Assembly: GCA_011947345.1 (NCBI GenBank)
Contig: JAAVTG010000607.1
Span: 124,001-188,000, forward strand
Reading direction: 5' to 3'
DNA length: 64,000 bases
DNA from: Phytophthora quininea
Taxonomy: Eukaryota; Oomycota; Peronosporomycetes; Peronosporales; Peronosporaceae
The translations under genes were made by a program, and so were the position numbers. Under the pieces are notes generated by a model. That model did no database searches. It saw nothing but the letters and a program-made list of their open reading frames with translations, and was not told where the DNA came from. Positions 9,869 through 20,800 of the stretch are shown in pieces (within the stretch, counting starts at the first letter, position 1; every line of letters begins with the position of its first letter).

Positions 9869-11939
9869 ATGATGGATGGTTTTTGGCCAAGCTCACATTT
9901 CTTTAAAGTCCTGCAAATGCTCAAGCAAAGCGGCTTTCAGAGTAATCTGACTGCTACGCGAGTGGTCTGCCGCTACCGTCTCTACGGCGAAGAATTGCCT
10001 CATGTGGTGAATCTAATTAATCGCTATCTCTATGATCACCTGCACCAAGACATTTTCACATGGGCGTGCGAAGAAGGAGCGGACATCGACACCCTCGAAT
10101 TTTACTCTGAGTGTACATGGCCTGATTGGGAACAAGCTGCAAAAGTAGCTGCTCGTGCTGGCCATCTACGCATTCTTTAATGGATGTTTACCAAATACTT
10201 GGATCGACGTGGGCCGTGGAAAATCGATTTTGGTGCTGCATTGGAGGAGGCTGTGCGCTTTGGACGTCTCGAAATCGCCAAATGGCTTCACGCGAAGAGT
10301 AAATCCACCTGCAACACGTGGGATTACAAGCTTTCGTCGCGTTCCATGGTCTATGCAGCAAGGAACGGTCATTTGTTAATGGTGCAGTGGTTGCATGAAC
10401 TTCAGCCAACACCAATTTTTTACGATATATACAAGGACGCGATTTGTTTTGCAGCTCAGAATGGCCATATCGATGTACTTAAGTGTCTATTTGGTAAATG
10501 CCCACAATCCAGATAAGGGGGTCCGATTGCTGCTGCTGTGAGAGGAGGTCGCTTTGATGTTGTTCAGCGGCTGTATAAACAAGTAGTAAAACCACGGAAT
10601 CGGGTGTTGCTGCTGCCGCTAAAAGAGGGGAGTTGGGAATGGTCAAGTGGTTTCATAAACATTGTTCGGGCCAATTCGCGACCAAGGTAATGGACAGGGA
10701 GCAGAAGGAGGTCACTTGGAGATTGTAAAATGGCTGCATGGCTATCGCAAGGAAGGCTGTATTGTCCGAGCAATGGATCTTGCTGCTGCTAATGGACATC
10801 TCGATGTGTTGAAGCGGCTGCATGAAAATCGGCATGAAGGTTGCAACGTAGAAGCTATGAATTGGGCTGCTGCGACCGGGAACTTGTCCACCCTGCAATG
10901 GTTGCACGAAAATCGATCCGAAGGATTTACGGGCTCTGCATTGAGGCATGCTGCTCGTAACGGACAGCTAAACGTTGTTCAATATCTGGTCGAGCATGTG
11001 CATGAGTACTTCCCTGATTTAACGTGGCACGCCATTTGTGAGGGACACTTTGACGTCGCTCGGTTTTTATACGACAACAACGTCGATCGTGGATGCGGCT
11101 CAACACTACGAAATGCGATTGACCACGGCCTGCGGAGGTTGTGAAAGCACTAGTCGTGAAAATGTCGGGAGGATCATTCTGGAAAGAGCTGGGTCAATGA
11201 GTCGAAGAATTATGCAAGCAGCATGACAACCTCCGAGACGTGAGTGACAAAATGCTCGAGGCATTGGATTGGTTTTACGTCCACGGCTTTCACAGCTGCG
11301 TGCATCGAATTCTGGCGCTTGCTTTGTGTAAAGAATGCATCAGAGTGATGAACGAGTTTTTCAGGAGCAAAGATGGCAAGTATTATTACCAGCTCCTCGA
11401 AGGTAGCCAAGGTTTTGTTAGCAACAGAGGCTTGCTGAGGTGGCTTCTGGAGAACGGACCGCCTCTCGACTATTTAAGTCAATGATACTTTTGGAGAAAG
11501 ACAGACAGACAGAAGTGCTGATGTGGGTACCAGAAGATCATCGTGTTGCCATCGTGTGTGATGCATTGCAAAGAAACTGGTATCCGTTGCGGGAGCATGT
11601 CGTATGGATGCTCGAGAATTCGAGCTTTGAGGAAGAGAAGTCTCGCCAAAGTCTATGCGACGCCATCAAGACCACTCCGCAGAAACTTATTCAGTGGCTT
11701 GCATCGCATGTGGACATAAAAGTGCTGGAGTGGTTGATATCAAACAAGCGACATCGTTTACAGTAAACCGCTTCACAGACTCATTGTTGCCAGCAATAAA
11801 GCCTTACTGCGTAAAAACTGGAACGACTCAAACGACGACATTTTTCTTTGCCCGGATCACGCTGTGCACCATATTGGACTTGTTCGCAGGGGTTCTGAAT
11901 GATCATTTCTGGACACTACGTGGGAAATTGAAGAACTAA
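9869..11939 (+). pseudogene. Decayed ankyrin-repeat protein
   Basis: The N-terminal region from ATG 9869 contains LPHVVNLINRYLYDHLHQD. Ankyrin-type repeats of the oomycete pattern follow: AARNGHLLMVQWLHE, AAQNGHIDVLKCLF, GGHLEIVKWLHGYRKEG, AAANGHLDVLKRLHENRHEG and AARNGQLNVVQYLVEH. A C-terminal region with WFYVHGFHSCVHRIL and WLISNKRHRL follows to about 11930. Lesions include in-frame TAA at 10178-10180 (HLRIL-stop-WMF, probably from CAA), TAA at 10514-10516, TGA at 11198-11200, and frame changes near 10600, 10710, 11135 and 11475. With both nonsense codons and indels this looks like genuine decay. Ankyrin proteins of this WLH type form large families in Phytophthora; they mediate protein binding, and no specific partner can be named. 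Confidence 0.75.
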
Positions 11940-11983
11940 TCCAGGAGCAGCAGCTACCCGTGCCAAAGTCCAGGTAGATCCAC

Positions 11984-12752
11984 GTGCTGGTGAGAGGTCC
12001 AACTCAAAGAAGACCAGAAGATGGGGTTTTATCCGAAGGAGTCGTAACAACTCACGAAATTATCAATCAGGACCACAACCAGGATTCGAGCAGTTTTGAG
12101 CCAGAAAACGGTTCCAGCTCCTCTCGTACAGCTTGGCCCAGACTGGACTTGATGTGCCTTCACGGCCGAGACAAGGTGGTTCTACAAGACTTTTTTCCTA
12201 GCAGGACCGCTGCCAGACAGTTCATCCAAGACTATGCCCTCAATGGAGATTTTCGCATCTACATCGACAATGCTGGTGGCAATCTGAAGATGAATTGCGC
12301 TGGGACTGCGAGGAATGAGGACGGCACCGAAATCCCGTGCGGGTGGTCGGTTTGGACGGCGCTGAAGACTTCCGTAGCCAGTCCGACAAACCCGAAACGA
12401 GCGAAAACTAAACTATCGCACATTCCCATGGGCTCGTGGTATATTCCAAAGCTCCACTTGAAGCACATTGAAGGATGCTCTAGCCTTGGGCATCCCAATT
12501 TCGACAGCCGCCAGCTTACAGAGCTGCCTGGTTTCAAGGCTAGCGTGATGGAAGGATACAACAGTGTCATACGCAATCTGATGGAGATAGATGGTATCGA
12601 CGGCAAGCCCAAGCTGGTAATGGTGTACCGCGGGATCAGGGCCTATAAAAAGCTCACAATAAGTAGATGCGGCGACATGAAACTCGAGTCTGTCGGCAAT
12701 CGTGACTGGGACGTCATCAAAACGAATCAGTTTGAAAGAAGTAAATGGATTT
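11984..12752 (+). mobile_element. Fragment of a Mutator-like (MULE/FAR1-type) transposase
   Basis: An open frame without an early ATG (first in-frame ATG at 12152) encodes DFFPSRTAARQFIQDYALNG, then CAGTARNEDGTEIPCGW, SWYIPKLHLKHIEGC and GHPNFDSRQLTELPGFKASV. This is the usual order of the N-terminal DNA-binding region of oomycete Mutator-like transposases: a C..C region followed by an H..C pair and a short helix. The DDE catalytic core is missing. The frame runs straight into the antisense of ABC gene A (stop codon at 12753-12755), so the element is truncated by, or inserted beside, the ABC gene. Family assignment is from pattern recognition; another zinc-binding transposon class is possible. 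Confidence 0.5.
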
Positions 12753-15700
12753 CTATGCTGAAGCCGACTCTACTAGACCTGCGTAGATACCGTTCAATGC
12801 CAGCAATTCTTGGTGCGTGCCCTGCTCGGCCACTTTGCCTCCGCTCACGACACAAATCTTGTCGGCGCGACGGATGGTGGACAACCGGTGGGCAATGACG
12901 ATGGTCGTCCGGCGCTTCAACGCCACCACCTTGTCCAGCGCCTCCTGCACCACCTTCTCGCTCTCCGAGTCCAACGCGCTCGTGGCCTCGTCCAGCAGTA
13001 GCAGGTTCGGGTTCTTCAGGATGGCTCGAGCGATGGCGATGCGCTGCTTCTGACCGCCACTCAACTGCTCGCCCTTCATGCCCACCTGCGTCTCGTAGCC
13101 GTCCGGGAACTGCGTGATGAAGTCGTGCGCGTTGGCCATCTTGGCAGCGTCCTCGATCTCCTTCTGACTGGGCTGGTCGGCCAAGCCGTACGCAATGTTG
13201 TCGGCGATGGTGCCGATGAACAGCGTCGGCTCCTGACCCACCAGACCGATCTGACTGCGCAGCCAGTTGAGGTTCAGGTCCTTCACGTTGTGGCCGTCCA
13301 GCAGAACTTCGCCCGCCACGGGGTCGTAGAACCGCTCGATCAGCGAGATGATGGTGCTCTTGCCGCCACCGCTCGGACCGCAGAACGCCACGGTCTCGCC
13401 AGGCTCGATGGTCAGGTTGTAGTGCTTCAGCACGTTGATCTCCGGTCGGGTCGGGTATCGGAACGAGATGTCCTTGAACTCGAGGCGGCCTTCGAGTTTG
13501 GCTGGCCGAAGACCCTCGGAACTGAACGAGTCGATGGGGGCAATACGATCACGGATCGCGAAAATGGTCGAGCCGGCCTTAAACGCCTTGGGGGCATCGC
13601 CCAGGAATGTCGACGCACTGCTAACGATCTGGATCGACATCATAATGGCCATCAAGGTCCGCATCATCTCAGTGAAGCCAATAGTCCCGTCGTTCACCTT
13701 CTTGGCACCGAACCAGAAGATGAGCGCGTACGTTGCCATCATGATGAAGGAGCTGAATCCAAGCGACAGACCGTTCACTTGGGCCTCCTTGCTACCTTTG
13801 CGAAGTGGTTCCTCTAACAGCTCATCGAAGACATCAGCAGATCTCTTCTCGATACCTAAAGCCGCGACAGTGCGAATGTTGCTAAGAACCTCTGAAGCGT
13901 GCGCACCAGGAATGGCTAGGTCGTCCGAGATCAAACCACCGCCCTCCATCTGCTTCATACGCGCGATGTGACCAAACAACAAGAACGGTGTGATGGCCAG
14001 CATGATCAGCGACAGCAACCAACTACCGAAGCCAAACGAAATCACCAAAGCTGCAACCATCGTGAAGATGGCTTGGAACACTCGACCCAAAGGCTCACCA
14101 GATAGCAGGACAACCTTGGTGGCATTCGTCGCCAAGTCAGCCGTCAATGCTCCAGTCGCGTTCTCCTTCTCGTCAAAGAAGCCGACGTTTTGGCGGCAAA
14201 GTCCCTCGAAGTTGGTGTTGCGCAGACGAGTAGTCAGTTTCTCCTCGATCATTTTGAAGCCGAACGTTTGCATGAACATGAAAATGGAAATTAACGCGGC
14301 GCCGACCAAGTAGAGAATGCCATACAGCTGCACTCTGTCGTACAGCTCGCTCAGATAGTGCTCATCGCCAGTGCTTTGATACAGTCCGAATTTCTCCGTC
14401 ATCGACGTGATCATGCCCGTAATCAACAAGGAAGAAGCTGGCATAGCAATGCCTCCTACAAAAGTGCCAATCACGCCGACGATGAAGTAATTCAGCTCTG
14501 GCTTGCTCAGCCTAGCGATTTCCTTCATACCGAACGGCTTCTTGTCCAGGAAGTTTTTCTCCACTTGACTCACCGAGATATCCGTCTTTGTAGAAATGCC
14601 ACTCATCGTTCGTGTCATCTTCGTGCTAGCACTACTACTGGCAGCGTCACGTCTGGCAGCATCTGCTTCTTCTTCCTGAGAACGCAACTCCTGAATGTGA
14701 TACATGTTCTGGTAGATGCCATGCTCAATCTTCAACAACTCGTCGTGTGTGCCGCTCTCCACGATGTGGCCCTCGTTCAGAACCACAATCTTGTCTGCGT
14801 GGCGGATGGTGCTCAGACGGTGAGCGATCACCAGCGTCGTCATGTTCGTCGTGGCCATCAGGTCATTCAGAGCCGCCTGCACGATCTTCTCGCTCTCGTT
14901 ATCCAATGCGCTGGTGGCCTCGTCCAGCACCAAGATGTTGGGCTTCCGGACGATGGCTCGAGCGATGGCGACACGCTGCTTCTGGCCACCAGACAGCGAC
15001 ACACCCTTCTCGCCCACGAGCGTATCGTACTGCTCCGGCAACGACATGATGAAGTTGTGTGCGTTCGACAACTTGCACGCGTCAATGGCCTCCTCTCGAG
15101 TCACGTTGTCTCCTCCCATGGCGATGTTCTCGAAGATGGTCGTCGCGAACAGCACTGGTTCCTGGGAGACCATGCCGATCTGCGACCGCAGCCACTTCAC
15201 GTTCAACGTTTTCACATCGCGGCCGTCCAGGTAAATGGTGCCGCTGGTGGGGTCGTAGAATCTCTCGATGAGTGCAATCAGCGTACTTTGCCGCCACCAC
15301 TGGCACCGGCGAACGCCACGGTTTGTCCGCTCTCGATGGTGACGTTGTAATCTCGCAAGATCTGAGCCTCGGGTCTGCTTGGGTAGGTGAAGTTGACGTT
15401 GATTGCCTCGATCTTGCCCTCGCACGAGTCAGGATAATACCTTCATCCTCGTTCTCCGCATCGATGGCACTTGCTCTGTCTAGGATGGCAAACAGTTCTT
15501 CAGCGGCACCAGCAGCTTTGGACACCGCGGTGACATTCGGCGAGATCTGAGCGAGTGACCCCGTGCCCATCAGTACACCGAAGAATGCAGCGAAGACATC
15601 TCCGGGCGTCGTGTTGCCTTTAGAAGCCTTCCATCCGCCGTACCACAAACCAATCGAGTACATGACCCACACGCTTCCCAAGAACGCGGAAAACACCACA

Positions 15701-16617
15701 GCCGACATCTTGTGTAACGCCACATTCTCCTTCTCCGCAGCATACACTTTCTCTTCAAACTTGGCGATCGCCTTCTGCTCACCGTTCAGAGACGCCACCG
15801 TTCGGATCGAGCCAAGCGTTTCCTCCGCAACAGACCCAGCTTCCGCATACACCTTCTGGGCCCAGTCTGACTTGATACGCATCGTCTTGATCAGCCAACT
15901 CAACGAGATCGTCATGAACGGCATGACGCACGCCATTACCAGCGTCAAATCCCAGCCTCTCACGAAGCCGATGATGAAGCCCACGATGAACTGCACGAAG
16001 AACCGGAACGAGTCGCCGAGCTTCTGGCCCATGCCGTCCTTGATGCGGACCGTGTCTCCTGTCAACCGACTCGACAACTGCAACGCGTCGTTCTCGTCGT
16101 ACCAGCTGATGTCCAGATACAGCATGTGCTTGAGCGCTTCGCTTCTCAACGCCTTCATCTGCCTCTCGGCACTGTAGTAGAAGGCCACGTAGCTCAGGTA
16201 GTCGGTGAAGAACATGGCCACAGCAATGAGCGTGAAGTCCAGTGCCGCCTTGTTGACGGTGTCCATGTCCACGGGGATGCTGGTGAAGCCCGTGAGCACG
16301 TTGCCGAAGACCAGCGCCATGAGTGGGAACAGTGCGCCGTTGACTCCAGCCGTGATGACCCCCACGGTCAGCAGCAGCTTGTCGAAGGGCGTGGCGAAGC
16401 GGTACAGGTGTGTGAACTTGAACGAGGAGGGTCCGCCGTGCACCATTTGGCTGCGCAGACTCGGCTCCTTCTTGGGGTCGTCATTGCTGTTGGATTCGCT
16501 GGTCGATTGAGGTTTCTTTGATGGAGCGTCGATGGAGACGGAGACGGCTCGTGGAGTTTCCACTCGGTGGTAGACGCCAGTGTCGCCCTGTAGCTCGGTC
16601 TTGTCCAGACTTGGCAT
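12753..16617 (-). CDS. ABC exporter A, ABCB/P-glycoprotein type (two 1-base deletions)
   Basis: Full-size TMD-NBD-TMD-NBD transporter, about 1288 aa once the frame changes are spanned. It starts at ATG 16617 (MPSLDKTELQG). TMD1 contains the ABCB pattern YSAERQMKALRSEALKHM and RIKDGMGQKLGDS. NBD1 has Walker A GASGGGKST, LSGGQKQR and ILVLDEATSALD; NBD2 has GPSGGGKST, LSGGQKQR and LLLLDEATSALD. Such proteins pump lipophilic compounds out of the cell using ATP. Two single-base losses break the frame: a CC at 15432-15433 where copy B has CCC, and an AAA (TTT on the + strand, 15288-15290) inside the NBD1 Walker A codons where copy B has AAAA. Everything else is open. It is the left arm of a head-to-head pair with gene B. 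Either a pseudogene or, more likely, under-called homopolymers. Confidence 0.85.
12796..13556 (-). repeat. NBD2 homogenised tract, gene A (partner 20887-21647)
   Basis: This 761-base stretch covers NBD2 and is the same length as its inverted partner in gene B, differing only at a few third-codon positions (for example TCC/TCT and GCG/GCC). Sequence on both sides diverges abruptly. Pattern expected of gene conversion. Confidence 0.8.
14665..16569 (-). repeat. Inverted repeat left arm: TMD1-NBD1 of gene A (partner 17894-19799)
   Basis: About 1905 bases are the reverse complement of 17894-19799. Apart from three single-base length differences in homopolymers and one C/T difference near 15110, I see no change. 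The 5' edge falls inside codon 20 or so of both genes; the 3' edge falls just after NBD1. A spacer of about 1.3 kb separates the arms. Confidence 0.85.
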
Positions 16618-17839
16618 TGCTGCCTGCGTTCGGGGTGATGTGTAGTTGGTGGCCACTTTGCGAATGACATGCCAAGAAGTGGTCGACTGCCGCAAAGAGT
16701 GCTCTGATTTCGTGATCGATGGACGGGCTATGAACATACCTTCTAATTACGATATCAAGAGCAAAGAGGGATCAATACATAATCGGCTTTGATGTCGGAT
16801 TTGCAGTGCATGTGATGGCGCCCAGCCTGCTGTTCTTGCTGTGCCCAGCCCAAGCCCAGCCTTGCTCAAGTACCGAGAAGCCAGATTTGAAGAGCAATCA
16901 AACGGACATGGCACCAGAGTAATCCATCGGGCTCTACAGGGTCTGTAAAGAGTGATAGGAGTCCGATAGTGAAACCAAGTGAACTGCAACCAAGCGCTCA
17001 ACGCTCGGAAGAAATGCCAATCGGCCCGTGTGGCAGCACGAGCTCACGAACCAGCAGGAAGGAGACACACAGGGAGTTAAATGCAGGGCCGTAGCGTGTT
17101 GGTGTCAACTTGCCGCTCGACAATCACTGGTTGTCAAGCCGCCGTTACAAACGAAGTGCGATGTGAAGTACCGTAGTGGCGTCAACGATCGCCTGTCTAA
17201 ACAAAGTGGTGCCGTACATGCATTCCGAAGTGGTCATCCGGCAAAAAATTTGAAGTTGCCCCTCGCGTTCCGTGGAGGATGCCCTACGGATTTAAGACAT
17301 CCGCTCCGCCAGCTCCACACGGACTCCATGAAGCAGGAGCACGTTCGAACGACGAAGCCTGCAAAGCGGTCTTGCGCCACGGACTCAAGTAGTTTTTCGT
17401 GCCTCGAACCAATGACTTACAGCCCCGCCATTTATCGCAGATCAACCAAGTCGCGTGGATGGAGTTGTGAAGCAGTTCAAGACCGAAAGGCAAGCGCTAG
17501 TCAAGAGCGCACGTGGGCGATTAAAGGGTTCGGTGGCAAGAGGTGAACAGAAGGAGATGCAGCAATTGCGGCGGCAAAGATAATGTTTGTTTGCAAACAA
17601 ACATTTCTGTTGGCATCCTCCTCAGTCGTAAGTTGAGGCTCTCAACCAAGCCGCGACCGAGCCATTGAAGGCCTCGGTCATTCCTCCAGCCTTGCACTCA
17701 AGCCAGCCAACGACCGCTTTGCCGTTGCGATATCTTTTGGTCATCCTCCGCCGCGTTGCCGCAACCCCGTCTCAATCTTCCAGTTTTCCAGTCACTTGCA
17801 AAGTCGCCTCCAACCACACACACAGTCACTCCAAGGGGT
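16618..17839. other. Intergenic region between divergent ABC genes A and B
   Basis: No credible gene; a 172-codon open frame at 17028-17546 has no recognisable features. The region must hold both promoters. For gene B, CTCAATCTTCCAGTTTTCC at 17771-17789 resembles the oomycete Inr + FPR core promoter and lies about 50 bases before the ATG at 17840. For gene A no element is convincing; TCATTCGCAAAGT near 16660 (minus strand) is a weak candidate. A perfect 24-base palindrome is at 17582-17605. Confidence 0.5.
17582..17605. repeat. Perfect 24-base palindrome
   Basis: The 12-base half AATGTTTGTTTG is followed directly by its exact reverse complement. It lies about 235 bases upstream of the gene B start codon, in the divergent promoter region. 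The GTTTGTTT / AAACAAAC core is the kind of site forkhead- or homeodomain-like factors bind, but that is only a suggestion. Confidence 0.8.
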
Positions 17840-20800
17840 ATGCCAAGACTAAACAAGACTGACCTTGAAGGCGATGCAGACGCTGCTGTTTATCACCGAG
17901 TGGAAACTCCACGAGCCGTCTCCGTCTCCATCGACGCTCCATCAAAGAAACCTCAATCGACCAGCGAATCCAACAGCAATGACGACCCCAAGAAGGAGCC
18001 GAGTCTGCGCAGCCAAATGGTGCACGGCGGACCCTCCTCGTTCAAGTTCACACACCTGTACCGCTTCGCCACGCCCTTCGACAAGCTGCTGCTGACCGTG
18101 GGGGTCATCACGGCTGGAGTCAACGGCGCACTGTTCCCACTCATGGCGCTGGTCTTCGGCAACGTGCTCACGGGCTTCACCAGCATCCCCGTGGACATGG
18201 ACACCGTCAACAAGGCGGCACTGGACTTCACGCTCATTGCTGTGGCCATGTTCTTCACCGACTACCTGAGCTACGTGGCCTTCTACTACAGTGCCGAGAG
18301 GCAGATGAAGGCGTTGAGAAGCGAAGCGCTCAAGCACATGCTGTATCTGGACATCAGCTGGTACGACGAGAACGACGCGTTGCAGTTGTCGAGTCGGTTG
18401 ACAGGAGACACGGTCCGCATCAAGGACGGCATGGGCCAGAAGCTCGGCGACTCGTTCCGGTTCTTCGTGCAGTTCATCGTGGGCTTCATCATCGGCTTCG
18501 TGAGAGGCTGGGATTTGACGCTGGTAATGGCGTGCGTCATGCCGTTCATGACGATCTCGTTGAGTTGGCTGATCAAGACGATGCGTATCAAGTCAGACTG
18601 GGCCCAGAAGGTGTATGCGGAAGCTGGGTCTGTTGCGGAGGAAACGCTTGGCTCGATCCGAACGGTGGCGTCTCTGAACGGTGAGCAGAAGGCGATCGCC
18701 AAGTTTGAAGAGAAAGTGTATGCTGCGGAGAAGGAGAATGTGGCGTTACACAAGATGTCGGCTGTGGTGTTTTCCGCGTTCTGGGAAGCGTGTGGGTCAT
18801 GTACTCGATTGGTTTGTGGTACGGCGGATGGAAGGCTTCTAAAGGCAACACGACGCCCGGAGATGTCTTCGCTGCATTCTTCGGTGTACTGATGGGCACG
18901 GGGTCACTCGCTCAGATCTCGCCGAATGTCACCGCGGTGTCCAAAGCTGCTGGTGCCGCTGAAGAACTGTTTGCCATCCTAGACAGAGCAAGTGCCATCG
19001 ATGCGGAGAACGAGGATGAAGGTATTATCCCTGACTCGTGCGAGGGCAAGATCGAGGCAATCAACGTCAACTTCACCTACCCAAGCAGACCCGAGGCTCA
19101 GATCTTGCGAGATTACAACGTCACCATCGAGAGCGGACAAACCGTGGCGTTCGCCGGTGCCAGTGGTGGCGGCAAAAGTACGCTGATTGCACTCATCGAG
19201 AGATTCTACGACCCCACCAGCGGCACCATTTACCTGGACGGCCGCGATGTGAAAACGTTGAACGTGAAGTGGCTGCGGTCGCAGATCGGCATGGTCTCCC
19301 AGGAACCAGTGCTGTTCGCGACGACCATCTTCGAGAACATCGCCATGGGAGGAGACAATGTGACTCGAGAGGAGGCCATTGACGCGTGCAAGTTGTCGAA
19401 CGCACACAACTTCATCATGTCGTTGCCGGAGCAGTACGATACGCTCGTGGGCGAGAAGGGTGTGTCGCTGTCTGGTGGCCAGAAGCAGCGTGTCGCCATC
19501 GCTCGAGCCATCGTCCGGAAGCCCAACATCTTGGTGCTGGACGAGGCCACCAGCGCATTGGATAACGAGAGCGAGAAGATCGTGCAGGCGGCTCTGAATG
19601 ACCTGATGGCCACGACGAACATGACGACGCTGGTGATCGCTCACCGTCTGAGCACCATCCGCCACGCAGACAAGATTGTGGTTCTGAACGAGGGCCACAT
19701 CGTGGAGAGCGGCACACACGACGAGTTGTTGAAGATTGAGCATGGCATCTACCAGAACATGTATCACATTCAGGAGTTGCGTTCTCAGGAAGAAGAAGCG
19801 GAAAGCGGGAATGTCAATACGAAATTGACTCGCACCATGAGCGCCATCTCCACTAATACCGACATATCTACCAGCCAAGTGGAGAAGAACTTCCTGGACA
19901 AAAATCCGTTCGGTATGATGGATATCGCGGTCTTGAACAAGTCGGAGGTCAACTTCTTCCTTGTCGGCCTTGTTGGTGCTTGTGGTGGCGGTATTGCGAC
20001 GCCGCTATCTGCTCTGTTGGTCTCAGCCATGATCACTTCCATGACGGAGAAATATGGGCTGTACGAGATCACGGGCAATAAACACTATCTGAGTGAACTG
20101 TACGACAAGGTGCAGCTGTATGGCCTCCTCTATCTCGTAGGCGCTGCAGTGATAGCTCTTTTCACGTACTTGCAAACCTACAGCTTCAAGCTGATCGGGG
20201 AGAAGCTGACAACACGACTGCGTAACACAAACTTCCAGGGCTTATGCCGACAGAATATTGGTTTCTTCGACGAGAAGGAGAATGCGACCGGTGCACTGAC
20301 CGCTGATCTCGCTACGAACGCCACCAAAGTTGCCTTGTTGTCTGGAGATACGTTGGCTCGAAGTTTCCAAGCCGTTTTCACGATGGCTGCTGCTCTGGTG
20401 ATTTCGTTTGGCTTCGGCAGTTGGTTGTTGTCCCTCATTATGTTGGCAATCCTGCCGTTCCTGGTCTTTGGTCACGTGGTGCGACTGAAGCAGATGAAAG
20501 GCGGTGGTTTGATCTCAGACGACTTAGCCATTCCTGGTGCACACGCTTCAGAGGTTCTTAGTAATATTCGCACAGTTGCTGCTCTCGGTATTGAACAGCG
20601 TTCTGTTGATGTGTTTGATGAGCTGTTGGAGGAACCTCTTCGTAAAGGAGGCAAGGAGGCCCAAGTGAACGGTCTGTCCCTAGGTTTTAGTTCCTTCATC
20701 ATGATGGCGACGTACGCGCTCATCTTTTGGTTTGGAGCCAAGAAGGTGAACGACGGCAGTATCAAATTTACGGAGATGATGCGGACTTTGATGGCCATTA

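Noticed and set aside
13125..15350. Long open frames antisense to ABC gene A (for example 330 codons at 14358-15350), with mirror versions in B to E such as 25177-26076 and 32281-33534
   Set aside because: They mirror the conserved NBD coding frame and occur at the same place in each paralogue; translations are His/Arg/Leu-rich without any family features. Shadows of GC-biased codons.
17028..17546. 172-codon frame in the A/B intergenic region
   Set aside because: No domain, no promoter match and no similarity to any other part of the window; lies in the divergent promoter region.
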